Source of the DNA: Streptomyces sp. NBRC 110028
Lineage (GTDB): Bacteria; Actinomycetota; Actinomycetes; Streptomycetales; Streptomycetaceae
Length of the DNA stretch: 64,000 nucleotides
NCBI RefSeq assembly: GCF_001417735.1
Contig: NZ_BBUZ01000045.1
Coordinates: forward strand, 1 to 64,000
Reading direction: 5' to 3'
Shown: positions 55,745 to 63,482 of the stretch, piece by piece
Layout: each line of letters begins with the position of its first letter
How positions within the stretch are numbered: the first letter of the stretch is position 1
The notes under the pieces: model-generated
Seen by the model: the letters and a program-made list of their open reading frames with translations, nothing else
What the model was told of the DNA's origin: nothing
Database searches by the model: none
Program-made: the position numbers and the translations under genes

Positions 55745-56539
55745 GTGAGCGAGACCGTGACCGAGACCCCCGTGTGCCGCCGCCTGGTGGGCCGTACCGC
55801 CGTCATCACCGGAGCGGGCAGCGGCATCGGCCTGGCCACCGCGCGCCGCTTCGCCTCCGAGGGCGCGCGCGTGGTGTGCGCCGACATCGACGAGTCCGCG
55901 GGCAAGGCCGCCGCCGACGAGGTCGGCGGGCTCTGCGTCCGGGTGGACGTCACCGACCCCGAGCAGGTCGAGGCGCTGTTCAAGACCGCGTACGACACCT
56001 ACGGCTCGGTCGACGTGGCGTTCAACAACGCGGGCATCTCGCCGCCCGACGACGACTCGATCCTCACCACCGGTCTGGACGCCTGGAAGCGGGTCCAGGA
56101 GGTCAACCTCACCTCCGTCTATCTGTGCTGCAAGGCCGCGCTGCCCTATATGCGGCGGCAGGGCCGGGGCTCCATCATCAACACGGCGTCCTTCGTGGCC
56201 GTCATGGGCGCCGCGACCTCGCAGATCAGCTACACCGCGTCCAAGGGCGGGGTGCTGGCGATGTCGCGCGAGCTGGGCGTGCAGTTCGCGCGCGAGGGCA
56301 TCCGGGTCAACGCGCTGTGCCCGGGGCCGGTCAACACCCCGCTGCTGAAGGAGCTGTTCGCCAAGGACCCGGAGCGGGCGGCGCGGCGGCTGGTGCACGT
56401 CCCGGTCGGGCGGTTCGCCGAGCCGGAGGAGATCGCGTCCGCGGTCGCCTTCCTGGCCAGCGACGACTCGTCGTTCGTCAACGCGGCCGAGTTCCTGGTG
56501 GACGGCGGCATCGCGGGGGCGTACGTCACCCCGCTGTAG
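55745..56539 (+). CDS. Short-chain dehydrogenase (3-oxoacyl-ACP reductase-like)
   Basis: A 264-residue classical SDR. The nucleotide loop TGAGSGIG is at 22-29, NNAGIS near 95-99, and the catalytic Ser149, Tyr163 and Lys167 lie in NTASF and SYTASKGG. The C-terminal ALCPGPVNTPLL is typical. GTG starts one base after the aldehyde dehydrogenase TGA. It may oxidise the alcohol of gamma-glutamylethanolamide to the aldehyde, before the dehydrogenase; that assignment is inference from gene order. Confidence 0.94.
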   Translation: MSETVTETPVCRRLVGRTAVITGAGSGIGLATARRFASEGARVVCADIDESAGKAAADEVGGLCVRVDVTDPEQVEALFKTAYDTYGSVDVAFNNAGISPPDDDSILTTGLDAWKRVQEVNLTSVYLCCKAALPYMRRQGRGSIINTASFVAVMGAATSQISYTASKGGVLAMSRELGVQFAREGIRVNALCPGPVNTPLLKELFAKDPERAARRLVHVPVGRFAEPEEIASAVAFLASDDSSFVNAAEFLVDGGIAGAYVTPL

Positions 56540-56637
56540 ACCGGGCCACAGGACTCGTCGCGGGCCCGGTTGTCGCCGGGCGCGCAGTCCACGTGACCCC
56601 GGTGCGCGGAGCCGACCCGTGGCCATAAGGTGACGGC

Positions 56638-57594
56638 GTGAGCATGAACACGCCCCCGGGCTGGTATCCCGATCCCGGTTACACAGGTCACGGCCCCGCC
56701 CTGCATCGGTGGTGGGACGGGTCCGCCTGGACCGAGTACACGCGCGACGCCACCGCCCCCGCGGACTCGCCCTTCGGCCCGCCGCCCGCGCCCGGCTATC
56801 CGCCCGGCCCGGACGGCGGGCGGGGGCTCGGCCGCGGCCCCCGGGTCGCGGTGCTCGCGCTGTCGGTGGGGGCCGTGGTCGCCGCGATCATCGGCGGCAT
56901 CGTGCTGCTGGGTGACAGCGGGGACAGCGGTGACGGCGATCGTGCGAATCCGCTGCCCACCGCCCCCGCCCCTCCCGGAGGCGGCGGCGACACCCCCTCG
57001 GACGGCCCGTCCGGCCTGCCCACCGACGGCCCCAGCGCGCCGCCCACCGACGATCCGAGCATCGCCCCGGACACCGCGAGCGGCATCAGCCTGCCCGTGC
57101 TGACGGGCTGGCAGGCGGGCCGCAGCAGCTCCGGCGGCGCGGGCGTGACCACCTCGCGCTACCCGTGCCCGGGCGACCCCTCCACCGACTGCGTGCGCGG
57201 CGGCGCCTTCTCCGGGACCGCCAGCGGCTTCAAGGCGGACACCGCCAAGGGCATCGCCGAGGAGGACATAGCCAAGAACGCCGAGGAGTCCTACGGCACG
57301 GACGAGGACACCGACCGCAAGGCGTACGGCGGGATCGAGTCGCACAAGCGGATCAAGGAGGAGGCGGTCGACGTCGCGGGGGAGAAGGGCTACCTGGTGC
57401 GCTGGAAGGTGATGACGAAGAAGGGCGACGACGGATACGTCCAGTCCCTCGCCTTCCCGTCGCCCACCGTCCCCGACACCATGGTCCTGGTGCGCTTCGG
57501 CTTCGACGTGAGCGACAAGGCACCGCCGCTCGGCGACATGGACAAGATCGTGGACGGCATCGAGGCCCTGGCGGGCGACGGCCGGTCCATATAG
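56638..57594 (+). CDS. DUF2510 domain membrane protein
   Basis: A 318-residue protein. The N-terminal DUF2510 motif is PPGWYPDPG...LHRWWDGSAWTEYTR. A Pro/Gly linker, one transmembrane helix (VAVLALSVGAVVAAIIGGIVLL, about 69-90), a Pro/Ser/Asp-rich stalk and an extracellular domain with a possible disulfide (YPCPGDPSTDC) follow. The outer domain (AVDVAGEKGYLVRWKV) is unassigned. It starts at GTG. The 98-base gap before it shows nothing notable. Confidence 0.88.
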   Translation: MSMNTPPGWYPDPGYTGHGPALHRWWDGSAWTEYTRDATAPADSPFGPPPAPGYPPGPDGGRGLGRGPRVAVLALSVGAVVAAIIGGIVLLGDSGDSGDGDRANPLPTAPAPPGGGGDTPSDGPSGLPTDGPSAPPTDDPSIAPDTASGISLPVLTGWQAGRSSSGGAGVTTSRYPCPGDPSTDCVRGGAFSGTASGFKADTAKGIAEEDIAKNAEESYGTDEDTDRKAYGGIESHKRIKEEAVDVAGEKGYLVRWKVMTKKGDDGYVQSLAFPSPTVPDTMVLVRFGFDVSDKAPPLGDMDKIVDGIEALAGDGRSI

Positions 57595-57610
57595 GCCCGC
57601 CCGCACTCCG

Positions 57611-58807
57611 CTACAGGAACGTGCGGCCCTCGCCCCGGTACGTCGGCACCGACTCCACCACCCGGTCGTCCTCGACCAGATGGAGCGTCGCGAACCGCTC
57701 GCACAGCTCACCGGCCTTGGCGTGCCGGAACCACACCTTGTCGCCGATCAGCAGATCGTCGGCGGCCGTGCCCAGCAGCGGGGTCTGCACCTCGCCCGGG
57801 CCCTCCTGCGGGTCGTAACGCAGCCCCTCCGGCAGATACGGCACCGGCAGCCGGTCCCGGCCCGCCGCCCCGGACGCCGGATATCCGCCGCCCAGTACGG
57901 TCACCACACCCACACCCGGCCGGCGCACCACCGGCTGGGCGAAGAGGGCGGCCGGGCGGCCGCGGAAGGACGTGTAGTTGTCGAACAGCCGCGGCTGGTA
58001 GAGCCCGGACCCGGCGGCGATCTCGGTCACCGCGTCCTCGGCGGCGGTGTGCTGCACGCTGCCCGTGCCGCCGCCGTTGACGAATTCGAGGTCCGCCACC
58101 TCCCGGACCGCCCGGACCGCCGCCGCCCGGCGGGCCGCCAGCTCCCGGCGCGCCGTGCTCTGCATCAGCCGGATCGCGCGGGAGCGCAGCGGATGGCCGG
58201 TCACCGCGTCCCCCACCCCCGCGACATGGCCCTCGTAGCCCATGAGCCCGACCACCCGGAAGCCGGGGCGGCGCTCGATCGCCCGCGCCAGCCCGGCCAG
58301 CTGCTCGGGGGTGCGCAGCGGGGAGCGCAGGGCGCCGACGCGGACCCGGCCGCCCAGCAGCCGCAGCGAGGTGTCCAACTCCAGGCAGACCCGGACCTCT
58401 TCGGTCCCGGCGCGCACCCTGTCGATCAGGTCGAGCTGGCCGATGTCGTCCACCATGACGGTCACGGCGGCGGCGAGCTTGGGGTCGCCGGTCAGGGTGG
58501 CGTAGCCGTCCCGGTCGGTGGACGGGTAGGCGAGCAGGACGTCGTCGAAGCCCTCGCGGGCCAGCCACAGGGACTCGGAGAGGGTGAAGCTCATGATGCC
58601 CGCGAAGCCGTCCCGCGCCAGGGCCCGTTCCAGCAGCGCCCGGCACCGCACCGACTTGCTGGCCACCCGGATCGGCTTGCCTCCCGCCCGGCGTACCAGA
58701 TCGCGTGCGTTGTCGTCGAAGGCCCTCAGGTCGACAATCGCCATGGGTGCCTCGAGATGGGCGGTGGCCCGGTCGTAACGAGCCCGGTCAGCGGCGGAAG
58801 GGGACAT
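57611..58807 (-). CDS. PLP-dependent amino acid deaminase/aldolase (alanine racemase-fold)
   Basis: A 398-residue fold type III PLP enzyme like D-threonine aldolase/D-serine dehydratase. The Schiff-base lysine is Lys51 in IRVASKSVRC. GLMGYEGHVAGVGD, NGGGTGSVQHTA and the C-terminal metal-site-like FRHAKAGELCERF follow in order. The substrate is probably a D-amino acid. It converges with the DUF2510 gene, 16 bases apart. Confidence 0.9.
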   Translation of the reverse strand: MSPSAADRARYDRATAHLEAPMAIVDLRAFDDNARDLVRRAGGKPIRVASKSVRCRALLERALARDGFAGIMSFTLSESLWLAREGFDDVLLAYPSTDRDGYATLTGDPKLAAAVTVMVDDIGQLDLIDRVRAGTEEVRVCLELDTSLRLLGGRVRVGALRSPLRTPEQLAGLARAIERRPGFRVVGLMGYEGHVAGVGDAVTGHPLRSRAIRLMQSTARRELAARRAAAVRAVREVADLEFVNGGGTGSVQHTAAEDAVTEIAAGSGLYQPRLFDNYTSFRGRPAALFAQPVVRRPGVGVVTVLGGGYPASGAAGRDRLPVPYLPEGLRYDPQEGPGEVQTPLLGTAADDLLIGDKVWFRHAKAGELCERFATLHLVEDDRVVESVPTYRGEGRTFL

Positions 58808-58929
58808 GTCGTGAAGCTTGCCAGACCGCCATTACCGCTGGGTAGAGGGCGGCCGATGCGGAGGGTGCCCGGCGCCCCGTAGAGTGTCGCGCACGCCACG
58901 ACCGGCAGGTCAGCGGCGTGATGTCCGTA

Positions 58930-58948
58930 TTCGGGCCGCCTGCCCGAA
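58930..58948. promoter_or_regulatory. Stem-loop TTCGGGC/GCCCGAA upstream of mycosin pair
   Basis: TTCGGGC (58930-58936) and GCCCGAA (58942-58948) pair perfectly over 7 bp with a 5-base loop, in the 213-base divergent region between the deaminase and the membrane protein gene. Its role is unknown. Confidence 0.35.
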
Positions 58949-59020
58949 AGGTGGTGGGGCGGCGCGGCGAACCGGACGGAGCGACGTGGAGCAGGTCTCG
59001 ATGGGCGCGAGGGGGTGCCG

Positions 59021-60187
59021 GTGAGCGCGGACGCGGAACAGGCGCACTCTTCTCGTCGTACGCCCCCACCTCGCCCTGCACACCCCCCGCGCACCGCGCC
59101 CACGCCCCGGTCCGCGCCCCCGCCGCGCACCGTCGCCCCGCCCAGTGCCCCGCCCGGTTTCGGCCCGCCGGGTTTCGGCCCGCCGGGTTTCGGCCCGCCG
59201 GGTTTCGGTCCGCCCGGCTTCGTCCCCGACCCGGACACCCCCGTCCTCGGCGTCCCGGCGAAGGTCCCCTTCCCCCGGGGCGCCTTCCGCGGCGTACGGC
59301 ACACCGGCCGCGGCGCCTTCACCGCCGACAGCCCGCGCGTACCGCCCCACCCCGGTGCCCCGCCGCGCCCGGCCGCCCCGCCGGGCGCCGGAACCGGCCA
59401 CCACCGCGCGCGCGGCCGCACCGTGGCCGCCGCCGTCTCCCTCGTCCTCGGCCTCGGACTGCTCGGCGGCGCGGCGGCCGGCAGCTGGCTGGGCGACAGC
59501 CCCGGCGCGACGGCCTCGGCCGCCGACGACTACGCCACGGCGCGCGCCGCCTGGCACAGCGTCCCGGCGGACGACCTCTTCCCCCGCACCCTGCGCGGCA
59601 AGGGCGAAGGACCCGGCGGCGCCGACCGGCTCTGGACCCGGATCGCGGTCGCCCCCGACAGCAGCTGCGGCGGCGGCTTCGATCCGCTGCTCACCAAGGC
59701 GCTCTCCCCGGTGGGCTGCGAACGGCTGCTGCGCGCCACCTACACCGACGCCACCAGCACCAGCGTGACCACCGTCGGCCTGCTGATCACCTCGGCCGAC
59801 CCCGCCGGGATGAAGGCCCTGCGGCAGCGCTTCACCGAGGACAAGCTGGACGGACGCGCCGATCTGATGCCCCGTCCGTACGCCGCGAAGGGCACCGCCG
59901 CGGCCCGCTTCGGCGACGATCAGCGCGCGAGCTGGCGCATCCGGATCCTCACCGACGCGCCCGCCGTCATCTACGCCGTCTCCGGCTTCGCCGACGGCCG
60001 CGAGGTCACCGACCCGCAGCCGGCGTACGAGGCCACCCGGCGCGGCGCGACCACCGCCCCCGCCCAGTCCGGCCTCGGCAACGACGCCCGCGGCATCGCC
60101 GACGCCACCGAGGACGCCTTCCGCCGCGCCCTGTCCAAGGCCCCGGCGGCGCCGGACGAGCCGGAGAAGCGGGGAAGCGCCTCATGA
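59021..60187 (+). CDS. Pro-rich membrane protein upstream of mycosin
   Basis: A 388-residue protein of unknown function. An N-terminal Pro-rich cytoplasmic part contains five PPGFG repeats. One transmembrane helix (TVAAAVSLVLGLGLLGGAAAG, about 133-153) precedes an extracellular domain of about 230 residues with Cys in SSCGGGFDPLL and VGCERLL. The outer domain resembles partners of Streptomyces type VII secretion-associated proteases. GTG at 59021 sits best behind GAGGGGG; GTG 59015 is possible. The ATG of the protease gene overlaps its stop codon. Confidence 0.8.
   Translation: MSADAEQAHSSRRTPPPRPAHPPRTAPTPRSAPPPRTVAPPSAPPGFGPPGFGPPGFGPPGFGPPGFVPDPDTPVLGVPAKVPFPRGAFRGVRHTGRGAFTADSPRVPPHPGAPPRPAAPPGAGTGHHRARGRTVAAAVSLVLGLGLLGGAAAGSWLGDSPGATASAADDYATARAAWHSVPADDLFPRTLRGKGEGPGGADRLWTRIAVAPDSSCGGGFDPLLTKALSPVGCERLLRATYTDATSTSVTTVGLLITSADPAGMKALRQRFTEDKLDGRADLMPRPYAAKGTAAARFGDDQRASWRIRILTDAPAVIYAVSGFADGREVTDPQPAYEATRRGATTAPAQSGLGNDARGIADATEDAFRRALSKAPAAPDEPEKRGSAS
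59150..59224 (+). repeat. Five 15-bp repeats coding PPGFG
   Basis: A 15-base unit near CCGCCGGGTTTCGGC is repeated five times head to tail, encoding PPGFG four times and PPGFV once. The three inner copies are almost identical, suggesting recent expansion. Confidence 0.9.
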
Positions 60188-61404
60188 AGACCGCGCGGCG
60201 CATCACCGTGAGCCTCGCCGCCGCCGGGCTGACCCTGGTGCCCGTCGCCCCCGCCCGGGCCGACGGCATCCAGGCCCAGGAGTGGGCGCTCGACGCCGTC
60301 CACACCCGCCAGGCGTGGCAGACCACCAAGGGCGCGGGGACGACCGTCGCCGTCCTGGACACCGGCGTCGACGACCAGCACCCCGACCTCGCGGGGCAGG
60401 TGCTGCCGGGCAAGGACCTCATCGGCTTCGGCGCCCGGCGCGGCGACCGCCCCTGGGCCCGGCACGGCACCGCGATGGCGGGCATCATCGCGGGCAGCGG
60501 ACATGGCCCCGGTGGCGGCGACGGCGTGCTGGGCGTCGCGCCCAAGGCCAGGATCCTGCCGGTGCGGGTGATCCTGGAGGACGGCGACCCGAAGCGCGCC
60601 AAGGCGCGCGGCTCCCGGGGCGGCGCGCTCGCCCAGGGCATCCGCTGGGCCGCCGACCACGGCGCCGACGTGATCAACCTGTCCCTGGGCGACGACAGCG
60701 CCTCCGCCCACCCCGAACCCGCCGAGGACGCCGCCGTCCAGTACGCGCTGGGCAAGGGCGCCGTCGTGGTCGCCTCCGCGGGCAACGGAGGCGACAAGGG
60801 CGACCGCGTCTCCTACCCGGCCGCCTACCCCGGCGTGATCGCGGTGACCGCCGTCGACCGCTACGGCAACCGCGCCGGCTTCTCCACCCGCCGCTGGTAC
60901 GCCGGCATCTCCGCGCCCGGTGTCGACGTGGTCATAGCCGACCCCGACAAGCGCTACTACGAGGGCTGGGGCACCAGCGCGGCGGCCGCCTTCGTCTCCG
61001 GCGCCGCCGCCCTCGTCCGCTCCGCCCACCCCGACCTGAGCCCGCGCCAGGTCCGGCAGGCGCTGGAGCGGACCGCCCGGAACCGCCCGTCCGGCGGCCA
61101 CAGCGATGAGCTGGGCTCGGGCGTGGTGGACGCGGCGGCCGCCCTCAAGGCGGCGGCGGCCATGAAACCCGAGCCCCAGCAGCCCGCCGCCGCGGTGTCG
61201 CCGCGACGCTACTTCGGCAGCGGCCCCGGCCGGACCCGGGCCTCCGGCGGCGAGGGCGGGGTCAACGAGACGGCGCTGATCGCCGCCGTCGCCGGGGCGG
61301 GCCTGGTGGCCGCCGCGATCGTCCTGTGGCGCGGCTCGGGACCGCTGCGCGCCCCGCGCTTCCTGCGGCGCCCGACCACGCCCCGCACGCCACCGCCCAA
61401 CTGA
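60184..61404 (+). CDS. Type VII secretion-associated serine protease (mycosin)
   Basis: A 406-residue S8 subtilisin-like protease. The signal peptide ends near PARA-DG (residues 1-26). The catalytic Asp59 is in VAVLDTGVDDQHPDL, His94 in RHGTAMAGII, oxyanion Asn201 in SAGNGG and Ser265 in GTSAAAAFVSG. A Pro-rich linker and a C-terminal membrane anchor (ALIAAVAGAGLVAAAIVLW) with a basic tail follow, the usual mycosin plan. No ecc secretion genes are in the window, so it is an orphan copy with its upstream partner. It ends 6 bases from the convergent lipoprotein gene. Confidence 0.94.
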   Translation: MKTARRITVSLAAAGLTLVPVAPARADGIQAQEWALDAVHTRQAWQTTKGAGTTVAVLDTGVDDQHPDLAGQVLPGKDLIGFGARRGDRPWARHGTAMAGIIAGSGHGPGGGDGVLGVAPKARILPVRVILEDGDPKRAKARGSRGGALAQGIRWAADHGADVINLSLGDDSASAHPEPAEDAAVQYALGKGAVVVASAGNGGDKGDRVSYPAAYPGVIAVTAVDRYGNRAGFSTRRWYAGISAPGVDVVIADPDKRYYEGWGTSAAAAFVSGAAALVRSAHPDLSPRQVRQALERTARNRPSGGHSDELGSGVVDAAAALKAAAAMKPEPQQPAAAVSPRRYFGSGPGRTRASGGEGGVNETALIAAVAGAGLVAAAIVLWRGSGPLRAPRFLRRPTTPRTPPPN

Positions 61405-61410
61405 CGGCGC

Positions 61411-62415
61411 TCACGCCCGCAGCGCGGTGGCCGCCCCCACGGCCGCCCGGGCGGCCTGCTCCACCAGGGCCACCCCGGTGTTCATGTTCTTGCTGCCGTC
61501 GGACAGCACCGCCACCAGATAGCTCCGCCCGCTCGCCGTGACCTGGCCGATGCTGTTGACGTCCCACAGCCCGGTGGTGCTGCGCGGCAGCCAGCCGTTC
61601 TTCAGCCGCGTGCCCGCGCCCGCGTCGGCGGCGGCCGAGACACCCCAGTCCTGGCCGGTGGTGATCCGCCCCATCAGGCTCCGGATGTACGCCCGGGAGT
61701 CCGCGTTCAGCGCCGAGCCGTCCCCGAACACCGCGCGCAGCAGCTTCAGCTGGTCGGCGGCGGTGGTCCGGGTCAGGCCCCACAGCCCGGCCCGGCCGCC
61801 CCGGGTACGCGTGAGCCCCAGCCGGTGCTGCGCCGCGTCGAACCCGTCCGCGCCGCCCACCACCTTCCACAGCGCCGTCGCCGCGTCGTTGTCGCTGCGC
61901 TCGATCATCACGGTGGCGGCGTCGCCCTCCTTCGCGGTCAGCCCGCGCCGCTCGTCCTGCGCCTTGAGCAGCAGCGCCGCGAGGATGCCGACCTTGACGA
62001 CGCTCGCCGTGTCGTACAGCCGGTTGCCGTACGTCGCGCTCGCCCCCGACCGGGTGTCCAGGAGCGCCACCGCGAACTCCCCGTCGCACGCGCGCGTCAC
62101 CGGGGCCAGCGCGTTCGTCAGCGCCGTGCGCAGCGTACGGGCCGATGTGGCGGGCGGTGCCGCCGATGCCGTCGAGGACGCCCCGACCCCGGTCACCTGT
62201 CCCACGCCGCCTCCCTGGATGTCGCCCGCCGCGCACCGCGGGCCGACGCTCGGCCGCAGCCGGGCGTTCGTCGGCGCACTGGTGGCACTGGTGGCCGCCC
62301 CGCACCCCAGCAGGGTCAGCGCGAGCGCCGCCACGGTCGCGATCACGGCCGGGCGGCGCGCTCTGTGACCGGGGCCGCGGCCCCGGTCCATCCCCCCTGA
62401 CGTGTCGGTGCTCAT
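61411..62415 (-). CDS. Class A beta-lactamase-like serine hydrolase lipoprotein
   Basis: A 334-residue protein. The lipobox LLGC (Cys38) follows a signal of RRPAVIATVAALALTLLGC. A linker rich in Ala/Ser/Thr precedes the hydrolase domain. SVVK (Ser138, Lys141) and SDN (174-176) are the active-site motifs. RLKNGW may stand for the KTG box. The Glu166-type omega loop is not evident, so it may be a peptidase or transpeptidase-like protein rather than a true beta-lactamase. ATG 62415; a later ATG (62391) is possible. Confidence 0.85.
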   Translation of the reverse strand: MSTDTSGGMDRGRGPGHRARRPAVIATVAALALTLLGCGAATSATSAPTNARLRPSVGPRCAAGDIQGGGVGQVTGVGASSTASAAPPATSARTLRTALTNALAPVTRACDGEFAVALLDTRSGASATYGNRLYDTASVVKVGILAALLLKAQDERRGLTAKEGDAATVMIERSDNDAATALWKVVGGADGFDAAQHRLGLTRTRGGRAGLWGLTRTTAADQLKLLRAVFGDGSALNADSRAYIRSLMGRITTGQDWGVSAAADAGAGTRLKNGWLPRSTTGLWDVNSIGQVTASGRSYLVAVLSDGSKNMNTGVALVEQAARAAVGAATALRA

Positions 62416-62511
62416 GGAGGGGGAGGCTAGACTGCTCCGCCGCGGGACGGGACACAAGGTGATGAACAACCCATGAGAGAGACCTCACGGCGGCCCCGAT
62501 ACCCTCGTGGA

Positions 62512-63342
62512 GTGGCGCTCAAGAACATTCCCGACCCCGGCTTCTCCGACGACGACGGCACCGCCGACGCCCGTCTGACCGCGGCGCTCGCCGCCTGGGC
62601 CGACGACCGCACCGCCGAACCCGAGGTGCTGGCCGCGCTCACCGGGGCGCGGCTCCTCGTCCCGGTGGTGGCTCTGCTCGGCGAGGTGGAGGAGGCGCCC
62701 GAAGGGCTGCGCGAAGCGTCCGCTGAGGGTGGTGGTGGGCGACGGGCAGGGGGGCTGCGCGAAGCGTCCGCTGAGGGTGGTGGTGGGCGACGGGCGGGCG
62801 GGCTGCGTCGCGAGAAGACGAGCGACATGGCCGTGCCCACCCTGGAGGCGCCCGGCGGCCGGCGCGCCCTGCCCGCCTTCACCTCCCTGGAGACCCTGGC
62901 CCGCTGGCGCCCGGACGCCCGGCCCGTCGCCGTACCGCTGCGGCAGGCGCTGGAGGCGGCCGCGCACGAGAAGGCGGACACCCTGGTGCTCGACCTGGCC
63001 GGGCCCGTGCCGTACCAGCTCACCGGGCCCGCCCTGCTCGCCCTCGCCGAGGGCCGGACCAGCGCCGATCCGCTGGCCGACCCCGCGGTCGCCGAGGCGG
63101 TGCGTACCGTGCTGGCCGCCGAACCGGGCGTGGTGCGCGCCCATCTGACCCCGGCGGCGGACGCCGACGGCATGCTGGCCCTCGCCCTGGACCCGCATGC
63201 CCCGGCGCGCGAGACGGCGCGGCGGGTGGCCGGCGCGCTGGCGGCCGATGAGACGTTGCGGGCCAGGCTGGTGCGCGGGCTGACGCTGGCGCTGCTGCCG
63301 CCGGACGCGACCGTGCCCGGGGAGCCCCTCTTCAGCCGCTGA
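62512..63342 (+). CDS. SseB family protein with an internal 48-bp repeat
   Basis: A 276-residue protein of the SseB family, common in Streptomyces; function unknown. It begins VALKNIPDPGFSDDDGTADARLT, and the core is RALPAFTSLETLARWRPDARPVAVPL. The loop after VVALLGEVEEAPE contains a 16-residue repeat, GLREASAEGGGGRRAG, twice in tandem plus a partial third copy. It disrupts the spacing between two conserved strands. GTG at 62512 was chosen as the usual family start. It is divergent from the lipoprotein gene across 96 bases. Confidence 0.85.
   Translation: MALKNIPDPGFSDDDGTADARLTAALAAWADDRTAEPEVLAALTGARLLVPVVALLGEVEEAPEGLREASAEGGGGRRAGGLREASAEGGGGRRAGGLRREKTSDMAVPTLEAPGGRRALPAFTSLETLARWRPDARPVAVPLRQALEAAAHEKADTLVLDLAGPVPYQLTGPALLALAEGRTSADPLADPAVAEAVRTVLAAEPGVVRAHLTPAADADGMLALALDPHAPARETARRVAGALAADETLRARLVRGLTLALLPPDATVPGEPLFSR
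62704..62806 (+). repeat. 48-bp tandem repeat within the SseB gene
   Basis: Copies at 62704-62751 and 62752-62799 differ at very few positions, and a third partial copy starts at 62800 (GGGCTGC). The unit is a multiple of three and keeps the frame open. Confidence 0.92.
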
Positions 63343-63377
63343 CCCCGGCCCCCACCGCTGCCACCGGCCCCTGGAAA

Positions 63378-63397
63378 CCGCCGCTGACCTGCGGCGG
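63378..63397 (+). terminator. Stem-loop after SseB gene
   Basis: CCGCCGC (63378-63384) and GCGGCGG (63391-63397) pair over 7 bp around TGACCT, 36 bases after the SseB stop codon and upstream of the aquaporin-family gene. Confidence 0.5.
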
Positions 63398-63482
63398 AAC
63401 GGCCACCGGCAGGCGAAATCCACCGATACGTCCCACAATGCATAAGGACAGCCGGCGATCCGAGCTATGCGAGGAGAACGCC

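Noticed and set aside
62704..62806. Possible CRISPR-like repeat
   Set aside because: Units are head to tail with no spacers and lie in frame inside the SseB gene.
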